From NCBI RefSeq assembly GCF_008520265.1, contig NZ_VIQM01000038.1:1-45300 (forward strand): a DNA stretch of 45,300 nt. The letters are read 5' to 3'. The notes below the pieces were generated by a model. The model did not search any database. It was not told the origin of the DNA and saw only the letters and a list, made by a program, of their open reading frames with translations. Shown piece after piece: positions 17,314 through 25,781 of this stretch (the stretch's first letter is position 1; each line of letters starts with the position of its first letter). Source of the DNA: Sphingobacterium cavernae. Its GTDB lineage: Bacteria; Bacteroidota; Bacteroidia; Sphingobacteriales; Sphingobacteriaceae. Position numbers and translations under genes: made by a program.

Positions 17314-20154
17314 ATGAAAAATAAAGCACTATATACGGCACTTTTGGTTGGATTCTCACTCCAAGGAATTGCACAGCAAAAGCCACCTATTGATCACACT
17401 GTATTTGATTCGTGGAAAAACATATCTGCACAAAATTTCTCCAAGTCAGGGAAATTTATCTACTATACGATTTCACCACAAGAAGGCGATGCCGTCACAG
17501 AATTAAAAGATCAACAGAATAATCTAATTTTTAGGCTCCAAAGAGGAACTTCATCCAAAATAACCGAAAACGAGAAATTTTTCATAAGCAACATCAAACC
17601 ATTATTCAAAGAAACGCGCGAAGCTAAAATTAAGAATAAGAAGCTTGATGAAATGCCAAAAGACTCTTTATCGGTCTTCAATATTTCTACCAAAGAAGCT
17701 GTAAATCTTGGCGCCATTAAAAATTGGAAATCACCTAGATTACTTACTTCATACATAGCTTATCAACAGGAAATTGAAATTCCTACTAAACAAGATACGA
17801 TAAAAAAAGACCTTATTTCGGATTCGAGCACAACAAAATCTGTTGCTTCTAAAAAAGCTCCCAGTAAAAAAGAAACGGTTTTGGTACTTTACAACTTACA
17901 AAGCAAGGACACTGTTCAAATTTGGAAAGCTGACAGTTACTATTTTGATGACAATGAAAAGTATTTAGTCTATAACAAAAAAGGTGCAGACAAAGATACG
18001 ACTGGCATTGCAGGCTTATATATTTATGATTTGGCTAAAAAATCCGAAAAGAAAATAAGCAATGGCAAAGGAAATTATAAAAACATCAGTTTTGATGATT
18101 TGTCGCAAAGATTAGTGTTCTTAGCCGATAAATCCCCGGAGAAAGCGCAAATTAAAGATTTTAAAGTTTACCATTATAATTGGCAGACAGATACAGCGAC
18201 AGTGTTATTAGATAAACAATCAGCAGGTGTTCCGATGAATTGGTATGTTTCGGGTGATGGCAATTTAAATTTCAGTGCTGATGGCAAGAAATTGATGTTG
18301 GGTTTAGCTCCTATCCCGAAGGTAAAAGACACTACACTCCTTGAATTTGAAAACGCGAAAGTGGATATTTGGCACTGGCAGGATGAATCATTGATGACAC
18401 AACAACTAGTAAATGTTGGACGCGAACGAGCTAAAAGTTTTGAGGCTGTATACCATTTTAACACTCAACGCTTAATTCCTTTGAGTGATGAAAATTTTGG
18501 TAGATTATTCACCACAGCTACAGGAAATGAAGAATGGGCACTTAGCTCCCAAGTAACCAAAGAAAACAAAATTGCATCGCAATGGTCTCTTGGCAATCCA
18601 CAAGACATTTATTTGGTATCAACTATTACAGGTAATAAAATATTAATCAAAAAGAGTCACATAGGTCAAGCATATTTGTCTCCGAATGCTACACATATTG
18701 TATTTTATAATACGGATAAGTCAGTATGGTCTGTATATGAGATCGCTAAAGAACAGGAAATACTTTTAACACAAAATCTTTCTGTTTCTTTTGCGGATGA
18801 ACTTAATGATGTACCCGCCTCGCCGAGTTCGTACGGTTATGCAGGTTGGTCTGAAGATGGCAAAGGTATTTATATCAATGATCGATACGACATTTGGTAT
18901 TTTAGTTTTGATGGAAAAAACAAAGTGAATGTGACAAACAATTATGGACGTCAAAACAACATTGTACTGCGAGCTCAAATTTTTAGAAACAGCGATCCGC
19001 GTCAAGCATCAAACATTATTAATCCCAAAAAATCACTTTTGCTCACTTCATTTCATGAGAAAACAAAAGAAAATGGATTTTTCAAATTAGATTTAGGTAA
19101 GAAAAATGGATTAAAAGAGATAATTCAATCCAAAAACGTTTACAAAAGATTAATTTCAAATGAAGACAACACAATTTTCGCATTATCACGCGAAAACTAT
19201 GTTGAATATCCAGATTTGTACTTAACAAAAGATTTTGTAAACCTTTCGAAGCTTACAGATATCAATCCGCAACAAAAGAACTACAATTGGGGGACTGCTG
19301 AGCTTGTAAAATGGACGACACCAAATGGCTATGCTGCTGAGGGAATATTATATAAGCCAGAGGATTTTGATCAAAGTAAAAAATACCCAATCATCTCCTA
19401 TTTCTACGAGACTCATACAGAAGGATTGTATAGTTACCACGAACCTGCTCCTACGCCGTCGCGTTTGATGATTTCGTATTTTGTAAGTAATGGTTATTTG
19501 GTGTTCTCTCCGGATATCCGCTACAAAACTGGACAACCAGGCAAAGACGCAGAAGAATATGTAAACTCAGGCATGAAATTTTTAGCGCAAAATCCGTGGG
19601 TAGACGAAACAAAAATGGCGATTCAAGGACAAAGTTGGGGTGGTTATCAAGTAGCGCATTTGATTACACGTACCAATATGTATGCTGCAGCATGGTCTGG
19701 TGCGCCTGTAGTTAATATGACTTCTGCGTATGGTGGTATCCGTTGGCAAACGGGTATGTCAAGACAATTTCAGTACGAAAAGACGCAGAGCCGTCTAGGG
19801 GCTACATTGTGGGAAAACCGCGATTTGTACATTGAAAACTCTCCATTATTCTTTTTGGATAAAGTAACTACTCCAGTCGCTATTATGCACAATGACAATG
19901 ATGGGGCTGTGCCTTGGTACCAAGGTATAGAAATGTTTACGGCACTTCGTCGTCTGCAAAAGCCTGTCTGGTTATTGAATTACAATGGAGACGAACATAA
20001 TTTGATGCAACGCCAAAACCGTAAAGATATTCAAATTCGTCAATCACAATTCTTTGACCACTTCTTAAAAGGAAAACCTGCAGCCGATTGGATTAAGCGC
20101 GGCGTAAAAGCGATTGATAAAGGTATAGATTGGGGTTTACGCGAAAGCGATTAA
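17314..20154 (+). CDS. S9 (prolyl oligopeptidase) family peptidase, secreted
   Basis: 946 residues with a signal peptide (about 1-21, ending GIAQ). A long N-terminal beta-propeller-like region is followed by an alpha/beta-hydrolase domain. The catalytic triad is visible as Ser774 in GQSWGGY, Asp863 in HNDNDGAVPW and His895 in GDEHNL. S9 enzymes cleave short peptides after Pro, Ala or other small residues; the acylaminoacyl-peptidase-like subgroup is the closest impression I get. It is probably periplasmic and used for peptide nutrition. It starts divergently from the SIMPL gene and ends at a 20-bp terminator stem. A second S9 enzyme lies at 34592-36742. Confidence 0.92.
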   Translation: MKNKALYTALLVGFSLQGIAQQKPPIDHTVFDSWKNISAQNFSKSGKFIYYTISPQEGDAVTELKDQQNNLIFRLQRGTSSKITENEKFFISNIKPLFKETREAKIKNKKLDEMPKDSLSVFNISTKEAVNLGAIKNWKSPRLLTSYIAYQQEIEIPTKQDTIKKDLISDSSTTKSVASKKAPSKKETVLVLYNLQSKDTVQIWKADSYYFDDNEKYLVYNKKGADKDTTGIAGLYIYDLAKKSEKKISNGKGNYKNISFDDLSQRLVFLADKSPEKAQIKDFKVYHYNWQTDTATVLLDKQSAGVPMNWYVSGDGNLNFSADGKKLMLGLAPIPKVKDTTLLEFENAKVDIWHWQDESLMTQQLVNVGRERAKSFEAVYHFNTQRLIPLSDENFGRLFTTATGNEEWALSSQVTKENKIASQWSLGNPQDIYLVSTITGNKILIKKSHIGQAYLSPNATHIVFYNTDKSVWSVYEIAKEQEILLTQNLSVSFADELNDVPASPSSYGYAGWSEDGKGIYINDRYDIWYFSFDGKNKVNVTNNYGRQNNIVLRAQIFRNSDPRQASNIINPKKSLLLTSFHEKTKENGFFKLDLGKKNGLKEIIQSKNVYKRLISNEDNTIFALSRENYVEYPDLYLTKDFVNLSKLTDINPQQKNYNWGTAELVKWTTPNGYAAEGILYKPEDFDQSKKYPIISYFYETHTEGLYSYHEPAPTPSRLMISYFVSNGYLVFSPDIRYKTGQPGKDAEEYVNSGMKFLAQNPWVDETKMAIQGQSWGGYQVAHLITRTNMYAAAWSGAPVVNMTSAYGGIRWQTGMSRQFQYEKTQSRLGATLWENRDLYIENSPLFFLDKVTTPVAIMHNDNDGAVPWYQGIEMFTALRRLQKPVWLLNYNGDEHNLMQRQNRKDIQIRQSQFFDHFLKGKPAADWIKRGVKAIDKGIDWGLRESD

Positions 20155-20174
20155 AAGATAGATCAATATTAATT

Positions 20175-20220
20175 AAACAAAATGAGGGTTCAGATACAAG
20201 TCTGAACCCTCATTTTGTTT
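20175..20220 (+). terminator. strong terminator after the S9 peptidase
   Basis: A perfect 20-bp stem: arms 20175-20194 and 20201-20220 (…GAGGGTTCAGA / TCTGAACCCTC…) with a 6-nt loop and T-rich tail. Confidence 0.9.
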
Positions 20221-20546
20221 TCAAATCTTTTTAAATTACATTTAATGCATGGAATAGATTTAATCAAACCTGTGACTCTATGTGTAGTATGCGCACATAT
20301 TAAAATTTTTAAATAGCCATTTTTAGTAAGTGAGCGCTCAAAAAAGCAATTTTAACCAAAAATCGATACTAAAAAACTATTTTTTAATAAAAATTAGCAC
20401 TTTTATTGATGTAAAATCCATAAAATTCATATTATTTCTACTTTTTTTCATTTTTTTCAAAAAAAATTATAAAAATCTAAAATCATAATGTATTTTTGGT
20501 CATCATTAATCAAATAGACAACAAAATACAACCAAACAAACATAAG
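20221..20546 (+). promoter_or_regulatory. long A/T-rich leader of glnN with palindrome
   Basis: No gene. A perfect 10-bp palindrome TGAGCGCTCA lies at 20331-20340 about 155 bp upstream of the -7 box. T- and A-runs at about 20370-20470 make the region likely bent. Nitrogen control of glutamine synthetase makes an upstream operator plausible, but I recognise no known binding site. Confidence 0.4.
20491..20498 (+). promoter_or_regulatory. -7 box for glnN
   Basis: TATTTTTG matches TAnnTTTG and lies 48 bp before the ATG at 20547. It overlaps a TTG that could otherwise be read as an upstream start, which argues for the later ATG. Confidence 0.55.
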
Positions 20547-22736
20547 ATGTCAAACTTCAGATTCGAATCCGTAAACGCTGCAGCCTCAAGAACAGCTTTA
20601 CCAGAAGAAAAAGTAAGTACGAAAAGAGCGATAAACATTTATGGAAAAAATGTTTTCACAAACTCAAAAATGCAAGCTTACTTACCTAAATCAACTTTCA
20701 AAGAACTTAGCAAAGCAATTGAAGATGGGACTCAAATCTCTCGCGAATTAGCTGATGTGATTTCACAAGCTATGAAGACTTGGTCTATCGAGAATGGCGC
20801 CTCTCACTATACACACTGGTTCCAACCATTGACTGGTACAACTGCTGAGAAACATGATGCTTTCTTCGAACCTGATGACAATGGTGATGCTATCGAAAAA
20901 TTCACTGGTGATGCATTAGTTCAACAAGAACCAGATGCTTCTTCATTCCCTAATGGTGGTATCCGTAATACTTTCGAAGCGCGCGGTTATACAGCTTGGG
21001 ATCCTTCATCTCCAGCATTTATTTACGAGACTCCTGCTGGCAAGACATTATGTATTCCTACAGTATTTGTTTCTTACACAGGTGAATCATTAGATTACAA
21101 AGCGCCATTATTGAAAGCTGTTGCAGCGATCGATAAAGCAGCGACTGATGTAGCACAATATTTTGACAAACAAGTATCTAAAGTAAACGCATCTTTAGGT
21201 ATCGAACAAGAATATTTCTTAGTAGACTTAGCGCTATACAATGCACGTCCTGACTTACAATTGACTGGCCGTACATTATTTGGCCATATGTCTGCTAAAG
21301 GACAACAATTAGAAGATCATTACTTCGGAGCTATTCCTGAGCGCGTATTGGCATTCATGGTAGACTTGGAAAATGAATCTTTGAAATTAGGTATTCCATT
21401 AAAAACTCGTCACAACGAGGTTGCTCCTTCTCAATTTGAGTGTGCACCGATGTACGAAGAAATCAACTTGGCTATCGATCACAACCAATTGTTGATGAAT
21501 GTAATGGAGCAAGTTGCTATCCGTCACAACTTCAAAGTATTATTACACGAGAAACCATATTCTGGTGTTAATGGTTCGGGTAAACACAACAACTGGTCAT
21601 TAATCACAAATACAGGTGTAAACTTGTTGTCGCCAGGCAAAACGCCTAAAAACAACTTGATGTTCTTGACATTCTTCGTAAATACGATCAAAGCTGTTTA
21701 TGAGTATGCAGACTTATTACGCGCATCTATTGCTAGTCACTCGAATGACCACCGTCTAGGTGCTAATGAGGCTCCTCCAGCGATCATCTCAATTTTCTTA
21801 GGTTCTCAATTAGATGAAATCTTAGAAGAAGTAGAATCAGCACGTGTAGCGAAAAAAGTAAAAGCAGAAACAAACTTGTGGCATGGTATTCCTAAAATTC
21901 CTGAATTGAGATTGGATACTACTGACCGTAACCGTACTTCACCATTCGCCTTCACAGGTAACAAATTCGAATTCCGTGCAGTAGGTTCATCAGCGAACTC
22001 GGCATTGCCAATGACGGTTTTGAACGCTATCGTAGCAGCTCAATTGATCGAATTTAAAGCTGAAGTTGATAAACAAATCAAAAAGGGAACGAAAAAAGAT
22101 CTTGCTATCTTAAACGTTATCCGCAAATACATCAAAGATTCTAAAGCTATTCGTTTCGAAGGAAATGGTTATAGCGATGAGTGGGCTGCTGAAGCAGAAG
22201 CTAGAGGCTTGTCTAACATCAAATCTACACCTAAAGCATTAGACGTATACGTAAAAGAAGAATCTTTAGAATTATTCGAAAGATTAGGTATCTACTCAAA
22301 ACGTGAATCAGAAGCGCGTCACGAGATCTTGTTAGAAAACTTCTACAAGAAATTACAAATCGAGGCACGTGTAATCGGTGAGGTTGTAAATAGCCAAATC
22401 GCTCCTGCTTGTTTCACTTACCAAAATGAGTTGATCCAAAACGTTAAAGGTCTTCAAGATTTAGGTTTAAACAAAGAAGCATATTCTTCACAATTGAACT
22501 TAGTAGAGCGTATCTCGAAACATACCAACACGATCTTAGAGAAATCTGAGGCTATGCGTCAAGAGCGTAAAAAAGCTAACAATATCGAAGATATCCGCGA
22601 AAGATCAATCGCTTACGATGAGGCTGTAAAACCTTACTTTGATGAAATCCGTTACCACGTTAACAAATTGGAGAAAATTGTTGACGATGCGAAATGGCCT
22701 TTACCAAAATTACGTGAGTTGTTATTTATCCACTAG
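20547..22736 (+). CDS. glnN: glutamine synthetase type III
   Basis: About 729 residues; makes glutamine from glutamate, ammonia and ATP. Length and N-terminus (MSNFRFESVNAAASR) identify the large GSIII class of Bacteroidota and cyanobacteria. Catalytic-domain motifs include NGGIRNTFEARGYTAWDPSSPAFI, SLGIEQEYFLVD, KTRHNEVAPSQFECAPMYEE, HEKPYSGVNGSGKHNNWSL and DRNRTSPFAFTGNKFEFRAVGSS. I chose the ATG at 20547 because the longer frame begins with TTG inside the -7 box. No glnB/amtB partner is adjacent. Its codons look more uniform (many TTC, GGT and CGT) than those of the neighbours, as expected for a highly expressed gene. Confidence 0.97.
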   Translation: MSNFRFESVNAAASRTALPEEKVSTKRAINIYGKNVFTNSKMQAYLPKSTFKELSKAIEDGTQISRELADVISQAMKTWSIENGASHYTHWFQPLTGTTAEKHDAFFEPDDNGDAIEKFTGDALVQQEPDASSFPNGGIRNTFEARGYTAWDPSSPAFIYETPAGKTLCIPTVFVSYTGESLDYKAPLLKAVAAIDKAATDVAQYFDKQVSKVNASLGIEQEYFLVDLALYNARPDLQLTGRTLFGHMSAKGQQLEDHYFGAIPERVLAFMVDLENESLKLGIPLKTRHNEVAPSQFECAPMYEEINLAIDHNQLLMNVMEQVAIRHNFKVLLHEKPYSGVNGSGKHNNWSLITNTGVNLLSPGKTPKNNLMFLTFFVNTIKAVYEYADLLRASIASHSNDHRLGANEAPPAIISIFLGSQLDEILEEVESARVAKKVKAETNLWHGIPKIPELRLDTTDRNRTSPFAFTGNKFEFRAVGSSANSALPMTVLNAIVAAQLIEFKAEVDKQIKKGTKKDLAILNVIRKYIKDSKAIRFEGNGYSDEWAAEAEARGLSNIKSTPKALDVYVKEESLELFERLGIYSKRESEARHEILLENFYKKLQIEARVIGEVVNSQIAPACFTYQNELIQNVKGLQDLGLNKEAYSSQLNLVERISKHTNTILEKSEAMRQERKKANNIEDIRERSIAYDEAVKPYFDEIRYHVNKLEKIVDDAKWPLPKLRELLFIH

Positions 22737-22767
22737 TAGCTAATCAACCTTCATATAAATTCAAGGT

Positions 22768-22795
22768 AAGTAGCCACCATATTTGGTGGCTACTT
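22768..22795 (+). terminator. glnN terminator
   Basis: Arms AAGTAGCCACCA (22768-22779) and TGGTGGCTACTT (22784-22795), 4-nt loop, followed by further T residues. Confidence 0.9.
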
Positions 22796-22830
22796 TTTTT
22801 GTTTTCAATTTTAATAGCTTAAATTCGAGT

Positions 22831-23574
22831 ATGAAAATAATCGGTATTATTCCTGCTCGCTATGACTCGAGTCGCTTTCCGGGCAAACCTCTTATTGATA
22901 TTGCAGGACAATCTATGATTCAGCGCGTCTATCAACAAGCCAAACACGCTACTTCCCTATCCGAAGTCATCGTCGCTACGGATGATCAACGTATATATGA
23001 CCATGTCAAAAGTTTTGCAGGCAATGTGATGATGACAAGCAACGAACACCAATCAGGCACAGACCGTTGTGCAGAAGTAGCAGCAAGTTTGGTTGGTTTT
23101 GATGTCGCCATCAATATTCAAGGTGACGAACCTTTTATTGATCCACAACAGATTGATTTGTTAGCTTCATGTTTTGAAAAATTAGATACCGAAATTGCAA
23201 CGTTGATTCGTCGGGTAGAAACAGAAGATGAACTTTTCAACGAAAACAAACCCAAAGTAGTGTTAAACCGTAAAGGTGAAGCCATTTATTTCTCGAGACA
23301 GGCAGTTCCATTTTTGCGGGGTATAAAATCCAATGAATGGCTCGTACAAAGACCGTATTACAACCATATCGGCATCTACGGCTACCGTACTGATATCTTA
23401 CAACAATTGACAGCTCTACCCCTTTCTGATCTGGAAACTATGGAAGCGCTCGAGCAATTGCGATGGATAGACAATGGTTACAAAATTCAAACCGCTATTT
23501 CTAGCCATTCAAATGATGCGATAGACACTCCGGAAGATCTTAGATATGTGTTAAATAAGTACTTTAATCTATAA
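22831..23574 (+). CDS. kdsB: 3-deoxy-manno-octulosonate cytidylyltransferase
   Basis: 247 residues; activates KDO with CTP to CMP-KDO for lipopolysaccharide inner-core synthesis. The N-terminal motif IIGIIPARYDSSRFPGKPLIDIAGQSMIQRVYQQA and later VIVATDDQRI, NIQGDEPFIDP, RPYYNHIGIYGYR and PLSDLETMEALEQLRWIDNG are diagnostic. I start it at 22831 because a longer frame would begin inside the glnN terminator. A TAAATTCG sequence at 22820-22827 resembles a -7 box but would put the start of transcription inside the gene. It is the last core gene before the accessory block. Confidence 0.96.
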   Translation: MKIIGIIPARYDSSRFPGKPLIDIAGQSMIQRVYQQAKHATSLSEVIVATDDQRIYDHVKSFAGNVMMTSNEHQSGTDRCAEVAASLVGFDVAINIQGDEPFIDPQQIDLLASCFEKLDTEIATLIRRVETEDELFNENKPKVVLNRKGEAIYFSRQAVPFLRGIKSNEWLVQRPYYNHIGIYGYRTDILQQLTALPLSDLETMEALEQLRWIDNGYKIQTAISSHSNDAIDTPEDLRYVLNKYFNL

Positions 23575-23579
23575 AATAC

Positions 23580-23642
23580 TATTGCGCATTTCAAAAAAAA
23601 AATAATCCCCAATTTACGTCTCTTTATCTGAAATGCGCAATA
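23580..23642. repeat. 14-bp perfect inverted repeat after kdsB
   Basis: TATTGCGCATTTCA (23580-23593) and TGAAATGCGCAATA (23629-23642) are exact reverse complements around a 35-nt spacer. It begins 6 bp after the kdsB stop. The loop is long and the following run is A-rich, so it is not a classical terminator on the plus strand. Confidence 0.6.
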
Positions 23643-23725
23643 ACATTAAAAAAAATTAAACCTGATAATCAAGTTAACACTAAAACAATTACACTTATAA
23701 GAAATTAACTTAAATTGCGTGTATC

Positions 23726-24084
23726 ATGATGTTAGCTGCAACCAACAGAGACGACATTCCAAAATACGAATTTAGAAACGTGGAACAAAAGACCCAACAA
23801 ATAAAGCAATTGACCGAGCATCTTTTAAAGAAATATGCATTAAGCGACATTGTCGTTACAGACTATTGAGATGTTGACAATACAGCAATTGGACTTGCTA
23901 ATAAAACAAAAGAATATACAGTTTATATCACTGACAATGGAAGAACTTACAATAAGTTTTTGTTTCATTATAATATCCTCCGACAACTGATGACTTTCCA
24001 TACATACCTGGAGGAGACTTTGATAATTTATCCGCTGAAGAAGTTGAAAACATTCTCGTCAAGCATTTAAAAATTAGGAAATGA
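23726..24084 (+). pseudogene. broken hypothetical gene (stop plus frameshift)
   Basis: From ATG 23726 the frame reads MMLAATNRDDIPKYEFRNV… and meets TGA at 23867-23869 after VVTDY. It resumes as DVDNTAIGLANKTKEYTVYITDNGRTYNKF, then must shift by one base near 23960-23985 to continue as PPTTDDFPYIPGGDFDNLSAEEVENILVKHLKIRK to TGA 24082-24084. The good protein sense on both sides of each lesion shows a once intact gene of about 118 codons. Its stop overlaps the ATG of the next gene (ATGA), so the two were translationally coupled. I do not recognise the family. The first codons coincide with a 16-bp repeat, so the original start is uncertain. Confidence 0.75.
23728..23743 (+). repeat. left 16-bp inverted repeat of the cassette-like segment
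   Basis: GATGTTAGCTGCAACC is the reverse complement of 24398-24413 except at one position. The core GTTAGCT resembles the GTTRRRY core of integron recombination sites, with one base off. Confidence 0.6.
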
Positions 24085-24392
24085 CAGCTGAGGAAATTAA
24101 ACGAATAATAAGTAATGAATTAACGGCTGAGCCTGACATTAAAAATGTATTTGGACTGGACTTGACAAAATGTTTAATCGAGCCCCAAAAACAGAAATAT
24201 AAAAATGCAAATGATTCGACAGACATGTATGACTTGTGGACTGTTCTTGAGGAAAATGAACATAAAAGCGGCTACAAAATATATTTTGACGAAGAAACTA
24301 AGATGTTTGGACTTGCAATAAACTCAGACAAAGACGAGTTGATTGATATTGGAGGATACGGAACATTTTTAAAGACACTATACTCGATGTGA
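24081..24392 (+). CDS. small orphan protein, unknown function
   Basis: 103 residues, intact: MTAEEIKRIISNELTAEPDIKNVFGLDLTKCLIEP…KIYFDEETKMFGLAINSDKDELIDIGGYGTFLKTLYSM. It looks like a compact soluble alpha/beta protein, acidic, with no signal peptide or membrane helix. Its ATG overlaps the stop of the broken upstream gene, so the pair probably worked together. Such two-gene pairs are seen among immunity-like proteins of polymorphic toxin systems, but no toxin is present and I do not recognise a family. Confidence 0.65.
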   Translation: MTAEEIKRIISNELTAEPDIKNVFGLDLTKCLIEPQKQKYKNANDSTDMYDLWTVLEENEHKSGYKIYFDEETKMFGLAINSDKDELIDIGGYGTFLKTLYSM

Positions 24393-24397
24393 GATTT

Positions 24398-24413
24398 GGT
24401 AGCAGCTAACATC
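24398..24413 (-). repeat. right 16-bp inverted repeat of the cassette-like segment
   Basis: GGTAGCAGCTAACATC pairs with 23728-23743 at 15 of 16 positions. It starts 6 bp after the stop of the 103-aa gene. AGCTAAC is the complement of the left core GTTAGCT. Confidence 0.6.
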
Positions 24414-24462
24414 GGTAACTGTTGCACAACTCATTCAAAAAGTTAAAAATTAAAAATATTCG

Positions 24463-24490
24463 ACCTCGTTTAAGCCGATTTAAGCGAGGT
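24463..24490 (+). terminator. hairpin downstream of the 103-aa gene
   Basis: Arms ACCTCGTTTAA (24463-24473) and TTAAGCGAGGT (24480-24490) pair with one G-T wobble around a 6-nt loop; followed by TTATTCTATT. A plausible terminator. Confidence 0.6.
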
Positions 24491-24679
24491 TTATTCTATT
24501 ATTATGATTGGCTAATTGATAATTTGTCAGGCTTGTCCACAAAAGTAGACATTCTATTACGGCAATACTTTGGGCTATTATTATTATAATATTACTATTG
24601 AATTTCAGATATTTATTAAAATTATAACATCCTGCTGTCTTCAAAAATAGAAATCAAATTGATTTAAAAATTTCTTATT

Positions 24680-25657
24680 ATGGAAATACAAATAACAAAG
24701 ACATTGAGTCAAACACAATTTGATCAAATCGTAAAACTTTGGAATGCAGAGTATCCGATTAATCTTCAAAATAGATTTGAATTGCTATTGATTGATGTGC
24801 AAAACTATAATCATTATCTTATTGAAGAAAATAAACAAATTTTAGCATGGGCTGTTGCTTTCGACAAAGAAAACGAAACACGATTTTCAATTATCGTTAA
24901 GGATGAGCATAAAGGCAAAGGATTAGGCACTTTATTAATAGAAAAGCTCAAATTTAAATTAGGAGAATTTTATGGTTGGGTAATCGATCATGATAACGAT
25001 CTTAAAGCAAATGGAGAAGTATATAAATCCCCACTCGCATTTTATCAAAACAAAGGCTTTGAAGTTTTATATAATCTGCGAATTGATAATGAAGTTTTAA
25101 AAGCTGTAAAAATAAAAAGTCCGGTGAAAGTGTTTGCTGAAACTTCACGATTCATACTACGCGAAATAATATCTAGTGATTCAGATGGTCTTTTTGAATT
25201 GGATAGTGATGCAGATGTGCATCGGTATTTAGGAAACGATCCTGTGAAAAATAAAGAACAGATTGCAGAAGTAATACAGTTCATCAGAAATCAATATCTG
25301 GTTAATGGTATTGGACGTTGGGCAATAATTGAAAAAAACACAAACAATTTTGTAGGATGGACAGGCTTGAAATTAGTAACCGAAATGGTGAATAAACATC
25401 AAAATTATTATGATTTGGGTTATAGGATAATTAGGAAATATTGGGGAAAGGGTATTGCGACTGAAACTGCAAGAGCAGTATTGGATTATGGTTTTAAGAA
25501 TTTGGACGTGGATAAGATATATTCTATTGTTCACCCACAAAATGAAAGCTCTAAAAATGTCTTGTATAAACTTGGATTTATTTATCAAGAATCATTTGAT
25601 TTTGACAACGAGGAAACCTATTGGTTCAACTTAGATAAATCAAAATGGTTTAATTAA
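24680..25657 (+). CDS. tandem double-GNAT N-acetyltransferase
   Basis: 325 residues with two acetyltransferase domains in one chain. The first (about 1-150) has the acetyl-CoA loop in IIVKDEHKGKGLGTLLIEKLK and ends at FYQNKGFEVLYNLRID. The second (about 155-322) is RimJ/RimL-like: SRFILREIISSDSDGLFELDSDADVHRYLGNDPV, then LGYRIIRKYWGKGIATETARAVLDYGF and HPQNESSKNVLYKLGFIYQE. Each domain alone is a common small GNAT; the fusion may acetylate two substrates or use one domain for binding. No substrate can be named. It sits in the accessory block and is monocistronic as far as I can see. Confidence 0.85.
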   Translation: MEIQITKTLSQTQFDQIVKLWNAEYPINLQNRFELLLIDVQNYNHYLIEENKQILAWAVAFDKENETRFSIIVKDEHKGKGLGTLLIEKLKFKLGEFYGWVIDHDNDLKANGEVYKSPLAFYQNKGFEVLYNLRIDNEVLKAVKIKSPVKVFAETSRFILREIISSDSDGLFELDSDADVHRYLGNDPVKNKEQIAEVIQFIRNQYLVNGIGRWAIIEKNTNNFVGWTGLKLVTEMVNKHQNYYDLGYRIIRKYWGKGIATETARAVLDYGFKNLDVDKIYSIVHPQNESSKNVLYKLGFIYQESFDFDNEETYWFNLDKSKWFN

Positions 25658-25781
25658 TAATTGAAAATTCAGTATAAAATCAGATTCACGAAAAATTCAA
25701 TCTCTTGACATTCATTTAGAAAATAACAAAATGATTAGATTAAGAATAAATTAACCCGCAAATCACATATTCCAAAAGCAA

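Noticed and set aside
22820..22827. -7 promoter box for kdsB (TAAATTCG)
   Set aside because: It ends 3 bp before the ATG, so transcription would start inside the gene.
24541..24558. IS remnant suggested by the short palindrome TGTCCAC…GTAGACA
   Set aside because: Only one imperfect 7-bp stem; no transposase fragment, second end or target duplication nearby.
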